A stretch of 25,625 nucleotides of DNA, taken from contig CAZYZQ010000017.1 in the NCBI GenBank assembly GCA_964652075.1, positions 1 through 25,625 of the forward strand, written 5' to 3'. Shown piece after piece: positions 8,959-16,241 of the stretch; within the stretch, counting starts at the first letter, position 1, and each line of letters opens with the position of its first letter. The translations under genes were made by a program, and so were the position numbers. A model generated the notes under the pieces. It saw only the letters and a program-made list of their open reading frames with translations. It did not search any database and was not told where the DNA came from. Origin of the DNA: CAZYZQ01 sp964652075 (lineage in GTDB: Bacteria > Bacillota > Clostridia > Oscillospirales > Oscillospiraceae).

Positions 8959-8987
8959 TTGACATCCGCCGCCGGGCGTGCTATACT
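8959..8987 (+). promoter_or_regulatory. Near-consensus SigA promoter for phosphatase/AEC operon
   Basis: A perfect -35 box TTGACA (8959-8964) and TATACT (8982-8987) are separated by the ideal 17 bases, about 30 bases before the phosphatase start codon. This is one of the strongest promoter matches in the window. Confidence 0.85.
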
Positions 8988-9017
8988 GGTCAAACGAGAG
9001 AAAAGAGAGGGATGGCT

Positions 9018-9680
9018 ATGATTTCAATCTACCTGACCCGCCACGGCAGGACGCTCTTCAACGCCGCCCACCGGGGACAGGGCTGGTGCGACTCGCCGCT
9101 GCTGCCGGACGGGATTGCGGTGGCGCAGGCGCTCGGGCGCGGCCTGCGGGCCGCGGGCGTCCGGTTCGACGCGGCCTTCTCGGGCGATCTGCTGCGCCAG
9201 CGCAACACGGCGCGGCTCGTTTTGGACGCGATGGGGCAGCAGTCGCTGCCGGTGCAGGAGGACGCGGGCTTCCGCGAGTTCTGTCAGGGCAGCTTTGAGG
9301 GAGAGAAGGAGGAAATCCGCGATCCGCAGTTGCTTGCGCTGACCGGCGCGCCGGATATTCTGGCGCTGTTTGGACGTGGGCTCGGCGCATTTACCGACGC
9401 GCTGCGCGCGTTGGATACGTCGGGGCTTGCCGAGCGGGCGGAGGATGTGCAGGTGCGCATGGAGGCGGCGCTGCACGCGGCCTGCCGCCGGACGCAGGCG
9501 GCGGGCGGGCAGACGCTGCTGATCGTCTCGAGCGGCGGCTCGATCAACTGCCTGCTGGAGCCGTACACGAGCCGGCTCGGGCCGTTGGAGAACGCCAGCG
9601 TCAGCCGCCTGACGTGGGACGATGGGAAAATTACGGTGCAGAGCGTCGGTGAAATGCGCTTCGTGCAGATGGGGGAATAG
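9018..9680 (+). CDS. Histidine phosphatase family protein (phosphoglycerate-mutase-like)
   Basis: This is a 220-residue cytoplasmic member of the histidine phosphatase superfamily. The catalytic phospho-histidine motif is at the N terminus (ISIYLTRHGRTLFN, His9). The GDLLRQRNTARLVL stretch and a glutamate-rich REFCQGSFEGEKEE follow, and a late SSGGSINCLL takes the place of the usual second-histidine region. That replacement (typically GH rather than GGS) may make the second catalytic histidine atypical. The start at 9018 is preferred because GAGAGG (9005-9010) is then seven bases away; the ATG at 9012 is too close to it. The substrate cannot be told from sequence; family members act on phosphosugars, nucleotides or cobalamin precursors. 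It is six bases from the AEC permease gene and co-transcribed with it. Confidence 0.88.
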   Translation: MISIYLTRHGRTLFNAAHRGQGWCDSPLLPDGIAVAQALGRGLRAAGVRFDAAFSGDLLRQRNTARLVLDAMGQQSLPVQEDAGFREFCQGSFEGEKEEIRDPQLLALTGAPDILALFGRGLGAFTDALRALDTSGLAERAEDVQVRMEAALHAACRRTQAAGGQTLLIVSSGGSINCLLEPYTSRLGPLENASVSRLTWDDGKITVQSVGEMRFVQMGE

Positions 9681-9685
9681 GGCGG

Positions 9686-10630
9686 ATGGACAGCTTCGTT
9701 TTTGCACTGAACGCGACGATCCCGGTCTTCCTTGTCATGGTGGTCGGCTGGTTTTTACAGAAGCTGGGCCTGATGCCGAAGGCGTTTACCGACGCGGCGG
9801 ACAAGTTTGTCTTTAAGGTCGCGCTGCCGGTGTCGCTCTTTCTGGATATTGCCGGGATGGATATCCACACGGATTTTGACTGGACGTTCGTCCTGTTCTG
9901 CGCGCTGTTTACGGCGTTTATGTTCTCCGCGACGTGGGCGCTTGCGCGAGCTTTCTGGAAGGATAAGTCGATTGTCGGCGCGTTCAGCCAGGGCGCCTGC
10001 CGCTCGAGCGCGGCGATCCTCGGGATCGTGTTTGCGCAGAATATCTTCGGCTCCACCGGCATGACGCCGCTGATGATCCTCGCCGCGGTGCCGCTGTTCA
10101 ATATTTTTGCCGTGATTATCCTGACCTTCTCGGCCTCAGACAGCACGGGCGGGCAGGGGCAGATCAAAAAGGCGTGCATCGGGATTCTCAAAAACCCGAT
10201 CATCATCGGCATCGTCGCGGGTGTGCCATTTTCCATTTTGCAGATCCAGCTGCCGGAGATTTTGCATAAGGCGGCCTCTAGCATCGGCGGCACGGCGTCG
10301 CCGCTGGCGCTGCTGGTCATCGGCGCGACCTTTGAGGGGCGCAAGGCACTTGCTAAGCTCAAGCCGACCGTCGTTGCAACGGCCATCAAGCTGCTTGTCC
10401 TGCCAGCCGTTGCGCTGCCGCTCGGCATCGCGCTCGGCTTCGGCGCAAGCCAGCTCGTCGCGATCCTCATCATGACCGGCTCCCCGACAACCGTGACCAG
10501 CTATATTATGGCCAAGAACATGAAAAACGACGCGACGCTCTCGGCCAGTATTGTGGTGCTGACGACGCTGCTGTCCGCCGTGACGCTGACCATGTGGGTC
10601 TTCCTGCTGCGCAGCGGCGGGTATATTTGA
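9686..10630 (+). CDS. AEC-family transporter (auxin efflux carrier superfamily)
   Basis: This 314-residue integral membrane protein is of the AEC family, which in bacteria exports or takes up small organic acids such as malate. It shows about ten hydrophobic segments arranged as two halves. The opening PVFLVMVVGWFLQKLGLMPK and the following KVALPVSLFLDIAG are typical of the family's N-terminal half. The late segment SPTTVTSYIMAKNM resembles the conserved unwound region near the substrate site. It starts five bases after the phosphatase stop and depends on a weak GGGCGG or on coupling. A terminator follows directly. The substrate is unknown, and the pairing with a phosphatase gives no clear clue. 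Confidence 0.9.
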   Translation: MDSFVFALNATIPVFLVMVVGWFLQKLGLMPKAFTDAADKFVFKVALPVSLFLDIAGMDIHTDFDWTFVLFCALFTAFMFSATWALARAFWKDKSIVGAFSQGACRSSAAILGIVFAQNIFGSTGMTPLMILAAVPLFNIFAVIILTFSASDSTGGQGQIKKACIGILKNPIIIGIVAGVPFSILQIQLPEILHKAASSIGGTASPLALLVIGATFEGRKALAKLKPTVVATAIKLLVLPAVALPLGIALGFGASQLVAILIMTGSPTTVTSYIMAKNMKNDATLSASIVVLTTLLSAVTLTMWVFLLRSGGYI

Positions 10631-10637
10631 CAGATAG

Positions 10638-10671
10638 CGGGCCGCCATACGGATGTATGGCGGCCCGTTTT
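10638..10671 (+). terminator. Rho-independent terminator after the AEC transporter
   Basis: A perfect 13-bp GC-rich stem (10638-10650 and 10655-10667) with the loop GGAT is followed by TTTT. It lies between convergent genes, eight bases after the AEC stop codon and seven bases from the end of the hydrolase gene on the other strand. Confidence 0.85.
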
Positions 10672-10677
10672 GCGTAT

Positions 10678-11601
10678 TCAGAATTCTTCCAGCCACGAGA
10701 GAAGCTTTTCGCGCAGGCGCTCCTTGCCGTAGTCGAAGAAGATCTCGTGCCGTCCCTCCGGCACAAGATAGAGCTGCAAATCCTGCATGCCCGCCGCGTG
10801 GAAGGCGTCGCAGGTTTTCCGCACGCCCTTGCCGCTTGCGCCGACCGGGTCCTGCGCGCCCGCGATGAAGCGCACGGGCGTCGACTTGCGCATCCGGCGC
10901 AGGTTGGAAGCGGTCTCGTTGAAGCACATGCCGCGCAGCATGTCGCGTAGCAGACCGACGGACGGCATCCGCCCGCACAGCGGGTCGGCCTCGTAGGCGT
11001 CGACATTGGCGGGGTCGCGGCTGAGCCAGTCCGAGGGCGTGCGCCGCTCCGGGAACTGGCGGCTGTAGGAGCCGAACACCAGCCGGAACGCGAACGGGCT
11101 TTTGCCGCGCTGCCCGTGCGTCAGGCACAGCAGCGACAAAAACGCGCGGCCGAAGTACAGGACGGCCTTCGGCATCCAGCCTGTCCCGCAGATCACGGCG
11201 CCGTCCCACGCGTCCGGAAAGCGGATCAGGCAGGTGCGGGCGACGAACGAGCCCATGCTGTGCCCGAACAGGTAGCACGGCAGCGCGGGATGGCGGCGTT
11301 CAATTTCGGCGCGGATGGTGCGCACATCGTTCGCAACGTGCGTCCAGCCGTCGCGGTCGGCAAAGAAGTCCTGCTCGCGCGCGGTGGGGGCGGATTTCCC
11401 GTGCCCCAGATGGTCGCCGCCCACGACGACGTAGCCGTGCTCGGCAAAGTAGCGCGCAAAGGCGTCGTAGCGGTCAATATACTCCGAGATCCCGTGGCAC
11501 AGCTGGAGGACGGCCTTGGGGTGCCCCTCGGGCGCCCAGCAGCTGACGTGGATCTGGCTTTCGCCGTTGGAGGAGGGGAAGAACCAGTCTGTTTTCGGCA
11601 T
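10678..11601 (-). CDS. Alpha/beta hydrolase (monoacylglycerol lipase/lysophospholipase-like)
   Basis: This is a 307-residue serine hydrolase of the Hydrolase_4 (lysophospholipase/monoglyceride lipase-like) group. The oxyanion-side LCHGISEYIDRYD motif near residue 34, the nucleophile elbow GHSMGS with Ser115, Asp251 in IAGAQDPVG and His285 in GRHEIF form a complete catalytic triad. There is no signal peptide, so it is expected in the cytoplasm. The start ATG at 11601 has AAAGGG about eight bases upstream; a GTG at 11610 overlaps that site and is rejected. It is the last gene of the LD-carboxypeptidase operon, 16 bases after the Pth2 gene. The natural ester substrate is unknown. Confidence 0.9.
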   Translation of the reverse strand: MPKTDWFFPSSNGESQIHVSCWAPEGHPKAVLQLCHGISEYIDRYDAFARYFAEHGYVVVGGDHLGHGKSAPTAREQDFFADRDGWTHVANDVRTIRAEIERRHPALPCYLFGHSMGSFVARTCLIRFPDAWDGAVICGTGWMPKAVLYFGRAFLSLLCLTHGQRGKSPFAFRLVFGSYSRQFPERRTPSDWLSRDPANVDAYEADPLCGRMPSVGLLRDMLRGMCFNETASNLRRMRKSTPVRFIAGAQDPVGASGKGVRKTCDAFHAAGMQDLQLYLVPEGRHEIFFDYGKERLREKLLSWLEEF

Positions 11602-11617
11602 TGTTTGCACCCTTTCG

Positions 11618-12040
11618 TCAGTACAGCGGCAGATCGCCCGTCAGCGGGTCGACCTGCTCCGGGAAGAGCGGTTCGAGGGCGAGGCAGGTGTAGGTCGGCT
11701 CGCCGTGGAACTCCGTCATGCCCGCGTCGCAGATCAGCGCGGAGATGAAGCCCGCCTCCTTTGCGCGGCGGTCGAGGTCCAGAAGCGCCTCCTCGCCGTC
11801 GACATAGACGCAGATCTTCGCCACGCCGTCCGAGAACCAGCGCTCGAGCGCCGAGTCCGGCTCGCGCGGGCGCAGCGTCACATAGCCCGCGCCCGGGACG
11901 ACGTCGCGGAGGCGATCCTCCTTTTGGAGCGCCAGCAGAATCGCTTCGACGCAGGCATGCCCGGCCTGCGCCGCGATTTTGCCCTTGCGCATTTTCAGGT
12001 CGCGGCGCATGACGATGAGCTGCTTGGCGCTGTAGCTCAC
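11618..12040 (-). CDS. Peptidyl-tRNA hydrolase, Pth2 (archaeal/eukaryotic) type
   Basis: This 140-residue protein matches the Pth2 family, which cleaves the ester bond of peptidyl-tRNA that drops off ribosomes. The N-terminal signature KQLIVMRRDLKMRKGKIAAQ, followed by AGHACVEAI, is the conserved core with the catalytic lysine and basic groove. The later IIDAG-type segment appears as LICDAGMTEFHGEPTYTCLA. It begins with GTG at 12040, whose bases overlap the TGA of the M3 peptidase (GTGA, four-base overlap), so translation is coupled. Most bacteria rely on the unrelated Pth1; whether this organism also has Pth1 cannot be seen. Assignment to the family is good, but activity in bacteria is less well documented than in archaea. 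Confidence 0.85.
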   Translation of the reverse strand: MSYSAKQLIVMRRDLKMRKGKIAAQAGHACVEAILLALQKEDRLRDVVPGAGYVTLRPREPDSALERWFSDGVAKICVYVDGEEALLDLDRRAKEAGFISALICDAGMTEFHGEPTYTCLALEPLFPEQVDPLTGDLPLY

Positions 12041-13725
12041 AGGCCCAGCTCCTCGTAGACCGGCTGCATGATTGCACGGACGCTGCCCGGGGCGAACGGG
12101 CTGCGCAGTCCGGCCTTTTTCAGCGACTCATAGTAGCCCAGACGGCCGCCGATCATGCAGAAGCTGAGATAGTTCTGCCACGTGCGCTTCGGATCGAGCT
12201 TGAACTTGCCGTAGAACTCATACGCGCCCATCTGCGCGAGCGCATACTCAATATAATAGAACGGATTCTGGAAAATATGCAGCTTCTGCATCCAGAACCC
12301 GCCGCTCTCCAGAAACGCATTGCCGTCGTAGTCGCGCCACGGCAGGTACTTCTGCTCCAGCTCGTGCCAGATCTGGCGGCGGCCCAGAATGCCGCAGTCC
12401 GGATTTTCGTACACGCGGGTCTGGAACTCGTCCACCGCCAGCCTATACGGCAGGAAGGTCACGCTCTCGGCCAGATGCGCGGCGCGGTAGCGCGGGCCGT
12501 TCTCCGCGCCGAAGTAGCGCTCCGCCCACGGATAGGCGAGCAGCTCCATGCCCTCGGAGTGAATCTCACACAGGTCGGCGCTCGCGAAGCACTGCTCCAT
12601 GTGCAGCCCCTGCCGCATGGACAGATACGCCTGCAGCGCGTGGCCGCACTCGTGGACAAAGGTGGACACGTCGCCCGCCTCGCCGGTCGAGTTGGCGAAG
12701 ATAAACGGGGCCTGCTTGGTGTGCAGCGTCGTCGTGTAGCCGCCCATGCGCTTGCCAATGCGCGTATCGAGGTCGAACAGGTTGTAGCGCTCCATGAAGT
12801 CGATGAACTCGCCGCTCTCCCAGCTCAGCTCGTGGAACATCTCCGAGGTGACGCGCACCATGCCGGGTGTGCCGCCCAGCGGCTTCGGGGAGCCGGCGGG
12901 GTCGCTGACACCCTCGTCGTAGTAGCGGATCTTGTCGATGCCGAGCGCTTTGGCCTGCCGGTCATAGAGCGTCTGCGCGGCCGGAATCAGCACGTCGCGC
13001 GCCTCCTCGCGGAAGTTCGCGACGTCCGCCGGCGTGTAGTCGTAGTGCCCGCGGTTCAAAAAGCCCACCGGGACGTAGTTCTCGTAGCCGAGCTTTTTGC
13101 CGATGCGCGTCCGGACGGCGACCATCTTGTCGTAGATCTCCTCCAGCTCCGGCGCGATCTTCTCATAAAGCCCCGCCCAGGCGTCAAAGGCGGCCTTGCG
13201 GACGGCGCGGTCGGCGTCGTGCATCTTGCCCTGCAGGGCGGCGAGGTTGCAGTCCTGGCCCGCAAACTCCACGTGTGCGCCGCCGGTGACGCGGCTGTGC
13301 TGCTGGCGCAGCAGCGCGTCCTGCTTCTGCTCCTCGATTGTCTCGGGGCTGGCGACCTTGAGCTGCGCCTCCATGCTGCGCAGCATCTGGCTGCCGTGGT
13401 ATGCCTCGAACGCGGTGCGCCACGGCGCATCCAGAATCACGCGCGACACATCCTGCATGGCGACCGCCAGCTGCGGCGCAAGGGCCTCGGCGTAGGCGAC
13501 CTCGTCCTCGTAGAACTTGTCGGTTGTGTCCAGCGAGCTGCGGATATCGGCCAGCGAGAACTGCTCCTCGGCGGCCTCAAGCTGTGCAAGGAAGTCCTCA
13601 TAGACCGCCTTGGCGGCGATGCCGTCCGGCGCGGCCTTCAGCGCTGCGGGCAGCGCGCGCACGGCGGCAAGCAGCGCCTCGCCATCCGGGCGGGAATAGG
13701 GGAGGTTCTGAAATTTTTCCATCAT
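12037..13725 (-). CDS. M3-family oligoendopeptidase (PepF-like zinc peptidase)
   Basis: This 562-residue zinc metallopeptidase degrades oligopeptides in the cytoplasm. The HExxH zinc motif is HECGH at residues 358-362 (within TFVHECGHALQAYLS), with the third ligand Glu387 in CEIHSEGMELL, the spacing expected for family M3. The C-terminal region (GGFWMQKLHIFQNPFYYIEY) carries the conserved histidine and tyrosines that stabilise the substrate. The start ATG at 13725 has AAAGGA eight bases upstream; the longer frame to a TTG at 13743 would swallow that site. There is no signal peptide. It lies between the MBL lipoprotein gene (32-base gap) and the Pth2 gene (overlapping). Peptide recycling fits with the LD-carboxypeptidase in the same operon. 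Confidence 0.95.
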   Translation of the reverse strand: MMEKFQNLPYSRPDGEALLAAVRALPAALKAAPDGIAAKAVYEDFLAQLEAAEEQFSLADIRSSLDTTDKFYEDEVAYAEALAPQLAVAMQDVSRVILDAPWRTAFEAYHGSQMLRSMEAQLKVASPETIEEQKQDALLRQQHSRVTGGAHVEFAGQDCNLAALQGKMHDADRAVRKAAFDAWAGLYEKIAPELEEIYDKMVAVRTRIGKKLGYENYVPVGFLNRGHYDYTPADVANFREEARDVLIPAAQTLYDRQAKALGIDKIRYYDEGVSDPAGSPKPLGGTPGMVRVTSEMFHELSWESGEFIDFMERYNLFDLDTRIGKRMGGYTTTLHTKQAPFIFANSTGEAGDVSTFVHECGHALQAYLSMRQGLHMEQCFASADLCEIHSEGMELLAYPWAERYFGAENGPRYRAAHLAESVTFLPYRLAVDEFQTRVYENPDCGILGRRQIWHELEQKYLPWRDYDGNAFLESGGFWMQKLHIFQNPFYYIEYALAQMGAYEFYGKFKLDPKRTWQNYLSFCMIGGRLGYYESLKKAGLRSPFAPGSVRAIMQPVYEELGL

Positions 13726-13757
13726 GGATTCCGTCCTTTCCAAAAGAGGTTTGAAAT

Positions 13758-14783
13758 TTAATTGCCGAGACAGGCCCGGTGCGGGTGGTAGCCCGCGCCG
13801 ATCGCGTCGGCATAGCTTGTGAATACTTCGCGGTTGCCCTCGGCGGGCAGCGAGCCGCAGGTGGCGCTGTGCAGCGTCTTTGTGGTTTTGTTGCCGATAT
13901 ACTGCACCGGCACGGGCGCCGCGGGCGTGTAGGCCTTCTCCGTCTCAAAGGTCAGCGCTGTGCCGTCGGAGTAGCAGATGACGGTGCCGGCCTCGTCGGT
14001 GCGGTAGAGCGTCGTGTCGGAAAGCGTCTGCATTGTCTCCCAGTGCGGGTGGCCGTACTCGTTGTCCTTGCCGCAGGAGATCACCGCGTAGTCCGGCGAA
14101 ACAGCACTGTAGAACGCGGCGCAGGTCGAGGTACTCGAGCCGTGGTGGCCGACCTTCAGAACATCTGCGGAAAGCTCCAGCCCCGCGTCCAGAAGATCCA
14201 GCTCGGCCTCCGCCTCCATGTCGCCGGTCAGCAGAAAGCGCGTCTGGCCGTACTGCACCAGCAGGACGATGGAGGTGTTGTTTGTCTCCTTATAGTCCGC
14301 GCGCGGGCCGAGCACGGTCACATCGGCGCTGCCGACGCGGAACGTGTCGTCCGGCTCCGGCACCTCCAGCGTCAGCTCCTGCGCGCGCACGTATTTTGCA
14401 AAGTCGGAGAACGCCTTGGAGTCGTACTCCGTCACGGGGCTGAGCGCGTGGCGCACGGTGACGGTGTTGAGCGGGCCGGACAGGCCGCCCACATGATCCT
14501 CGTGCGCGTGCGTGCAGACCATGTAGTCGAGCGTCGTGACGCCCTGCCCCTCGAGGTAGCTGCAAAGCAGGCTGCTGTCGTCGACGTTTCCACCGTCGAC
14601 CAGCATACTCTCCCCGTCGCACAGGACGAGAATCGAGTCCGCCTGCCCGACGTCGATAAAGTGGATGGAAAAGCCGTTCCCGTCCCCCGCCGCCGCGGGC
14701 GGCGCCTGCGCAGGCCGCGGCGGCAGTGTGCAGCCGGTCAGCAGCGCCAGAAGCAGAAGAAGCAATATGAGTTTCTGTTTCAT
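13758..14783 (-). CDS. Lipoprotein with ComEC-type MBL-fold domain and C-terminal Ada-like zinc-ribbon
   Basis: This 341-residue exported protein is anchored as a lipoprotein: the signal core is followed by the lipobox LLTGC with Cys18. The metallo-beta-lactamase-fold domain starts at FSIHFIDVGQADSILV (about residue 38) and has the metal motif THAHEDHVGG (His92, His94, Asp96, His97). It continues through LLTGDMEAEAE and VLKVGHHGSSTS, the pattern of the soluble ComEC/Rec2 hydrolase domain. The C terminus (about residues 292-341, YIGNKTTKTLHSATCGSLPA then GYHPHRACLGN) resembles the small Ada-like zinc-binding domain found on Gram-positive exported nucleases, with one expected Cys replaced by His. 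Extracellular DNA or nucleotide hydrolysis is likely but unproven. It starts four bases after the LD-carboxypeptidase stop, with GGAG seven bases upstream. Confidence 0.9.
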   Translation of the reverse strand: MKQKLILLLLLLALLTGCTLPPRPAQAPPAAAGDGNGFSIHFIDVGQADSILVLCDGESMLVDGGNVDDSSLLCSYLEGQGVTTLDYMVCTHAHEDHVGGLSGPLNTVTVRHALSPVTEYDSKAFSDFAKYVRAQELTLEVPEPDDTFRVGSADVTVLGPRADYKETNNTSIVLLVQYGQTRFLLTGDMEAEAELDLLDAGLELSADVLKVGHHGSSTSTCAAFYSAVSPDYAVISCGKDNEYGHPHWETMQTLSDTTLYRTDEAGTVICYSDGTALTFETEKAYTPAAPVPVQYIGNKTTKTLHSATCGSLPAEGNREVFTSYADAIGAGYHPHRACLGN

Positions 14784-14787
14784 TGTT

Positions 14788-15771
14788 TTACTCCAAATGC
14801 AGCGCGATTGCGCCGCGCCCGTCCTGCCCCCAGACCTCGGCCATTGCGCCGTTGATGATGGTCATCGTCGGCTGGACGTGGCCGATATCCACGTCCAGCA
14901 GCACCGGCGCCTGACTGCCCAACGCGCGGAGCACCGCGTCCTCATACTGCATCCCGAGGTCGGAGCCGGGGAAGCAGACGCGGCCGAACAGGAACCCGGC
15001 GGCCTCGGAGAACCAGCCCGCCTCGCGCATCTGCCAGAGCGTGTTGTAGACCTGCTCGGCGCGCAGCGAGAAAATGTCGAAGTACCAGATCACCCCGTCG
15101 CCCGCGTAGCGGCGGTTGAAGGCGGCGACGTCTGCATACGGCGTGCCGATCAGCAGCTGCAAGCAGTCCATGCATCCGCCGATGATCCGCCCGCGCAGAT
15201 GCACCGGGCCGTTCAGGTCGATCCAGTGAACCTCGTCCGTCATGGTCAGGCCGTGTACCGGGTCCTCCGGTGCGCGGCTGCATGCGGAAAAGCTCTCCTG
15301 CACCGGAATCTCCCCACGCAAAATGTCGAGATTCTGCGTGTACATTTTGTGCAGAGGAGTGGCGGAATACTGCCCCGCCGTCGGGCCGTAGAGCGTTGCA
15401 ATGTCCAGATTGACGGTGACCGGGAACAGAAGCCCCGTCGGGTCGGAGAAGCCCTGAATCCACTTCGGATGCTGGCGGATCGCCGCAAAGTCGACGTAGG
15501 GCAGCATATCGATCAGAAAATCGCCGCCTGCGGCGCAGAGAATGGCGTGTACGCGGTTGTTTGTAATCAGCTGGCGCAGCTCCACTGCCCGCCGCTGGCC
15601 GCTGGTGCTCGCCAGCGTCCCGCTGCGCACGCTGGCGGTTTCCAGAATTTTATAGCCCTGCTTGCGCAGGGTGCGCAGCGAGGCGTCGAAGCTGTGCTCG
15701 TCCGAAATACCCGCGCTGGGCGCGGTGACGCCGATCGTATTGCCGCGGCTTAAAAAGGGGGGATAGTACAT
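14788..15771 (-). CDS. S66-family LD-carboxypeptidase (LdcA/MccF-like)
   Basis: This 327-residue serine peptidase belongs to family S66, whose members trim the terminal D-Ala from muropeptide tetrapeptides (LdcA) or inactivate microcin C-type compounds (MccF). Visible landmarks are the opening GNTIGVTAPSAGISD, the nucleophile elbow IQGFSDPTGLLFP with Ser109, the GGCMDCLQLLIGTPYA segment and the terminal catalytic His298 in DVDIGHVQPTMTI. The start ATG at 15771 has GCGGAGG six bases upstream. The frame stays open to 16002, but that part has no ribosome site and overlaps a terminator and another gene. No signal peptide is present. It is the first gene of a five-gene operon. Whether it recycles peptidoglycan or gives peptide-antibiotic immunity cannot be decided here. 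Confidence 0.93.
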   Translation of the reverse strand: MYYPPFLSRGNTIGVTAPSAGISDEHSFDASLRTLRKQGYKILETASVRSGTLASTSGQRRAVELRQLITNNRVHAILCAAGGDFLIDMLPYVDFAAIRQHPKWIQGFSDPTGLLFPVTVNLDIATLYGPTAGQYSATPLHKMYTQNLDILRGEIPVQESFSACSRAPEDPVHGLTMTDEVHWIDLNGPVHLRGRIIGGCMDCLQLLIGTPYADVAAFNRRYAGDGVIWYFDIFSLRAEQVYNTLWQMREAGWFSEAAGFLFGRVCFPGSDLGMQYEDAVLRALGSQAPVLLDVDIGHVQPTMTIINGAMAEVWGQDGRGAIALHLE

Positions 15772-15801
15772 AACATGCCTCCGCTTGAATGGACTGGCTC
15801 C

Positions 15802-15830
15802 ATTATACAACAAATGGCAGAAAAAGCAAA
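15802..15830 (-). promoter_or_regulatory. Promoter for the LD-carboxypeptidase operon
   Basis: A perfect -10 box TATAAT lies at 15807-15802 on the - strand, about 30 bases before the start codon. The -35 element 17 bases upstream (TTTGCT, 15830-15825) is weak and falls in the T-rich tail of the upstream terminator. Confidence 0.6.
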
Positions 15831-15861
15831 GAGAAACCCGCGCCCGGAAAGGACGCGGGTT
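15820..15861 (-). terminator. Rho-independent terminator after DUF1284/bioY
   Basis: On the - strand an 8-bp stem AACCCGCG/CGCGGGTT (15861-15854 with 15842-15835) and an 11-base loop are followed by TTTCTCTTTGCTTTTTC. It ends the bioY-DUF1284 transcript just before the next promoter, which begins inside its T-rich tail. Confidence 0.8.
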
Positions 15862-15866
15862 GTACG

Positions 15867-16241
15867 CTATTTTTTGCCGCAGATGGAAAACCACTGGCAG
15901 TCGCCGCAGACGTCGCGCAGGTAGCCGGGGGCGATGATTTTTTCGCGCGCAAGCGCCTGCAACCGGCCGAACGGCAGCGTCTGCCCGGCCTGAAGGCCGC
16001 ACAGGCGCAGAACGGCTTCATCATAGCGCGGCGCTTTTTCCCCGCAGGCGTCCGGCCAGTTCGGGCAGCCCGCGCAGATGCAGTCCGCGCCGCGCGTCAG
16101 CGTCACGGGCGTGTCCGGCGCCAGCTGCGACAAAATCGCGGTCATATTGGCCACGAACGCGCCGCTGTAGCCCTTGCCCTCAAAGAACTGGCTGCAAAGC
16201 CCGTGATGCGGGCGCAGCTCAAAGCTTGATGACTTTTCCAA
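15867..16241 (-). CDS. DUF1284 cysteine-rich protein, coupled to bioY
   Basis: This 124-residue protein matches DUF1284, seen in the opening LRPHHGLCSQFFEGKGYSG and VANMTAILSQL. Its cysteines cluster as DCICAGCPNWPDAC in the middle and VCGDCQWFSIC at the end, which suggests a metal or iron-sulfur site; no function is established for the family to my knowledge. The only workable start is TTG at 16241, just after an in-frame TGA. The first 23 bases overlap the end of bioY in another frame. Translation therefore probably depends on ribosomes finishing bioY. It shares the BirA-controlled promoter with bioY and is followed by a terminator. A role connected with biotin is inferred from position only. 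Confidence 0.85.
   Translation of the reverse strand: MEKSSSFELRPHHGLCSQFFEGKGYSGAFVANMTAILSQLAPDTPVTLTRGADCICAGCPNWPDACGEKAPRYDEAVLRLCGLQAGQTLPFGRLQALAREKIIAPGYLRDVCGDCQWFSICGKK

Noticed and set aside
12277..13761. Long + strand open frame opposite the M3 peptidase
   Set aside because: The peptidase on the other strand has complete zinc motifs; the antisense frame shows no recognisable domain or start signal.
15772..16002. N-terminal extension of the LD-carboxypeptidase frame
   Set aside because: It crosses a terminator and promoter and overlaps the DUF1284 gene; a good ribosome site precedes the ATG at 15771.
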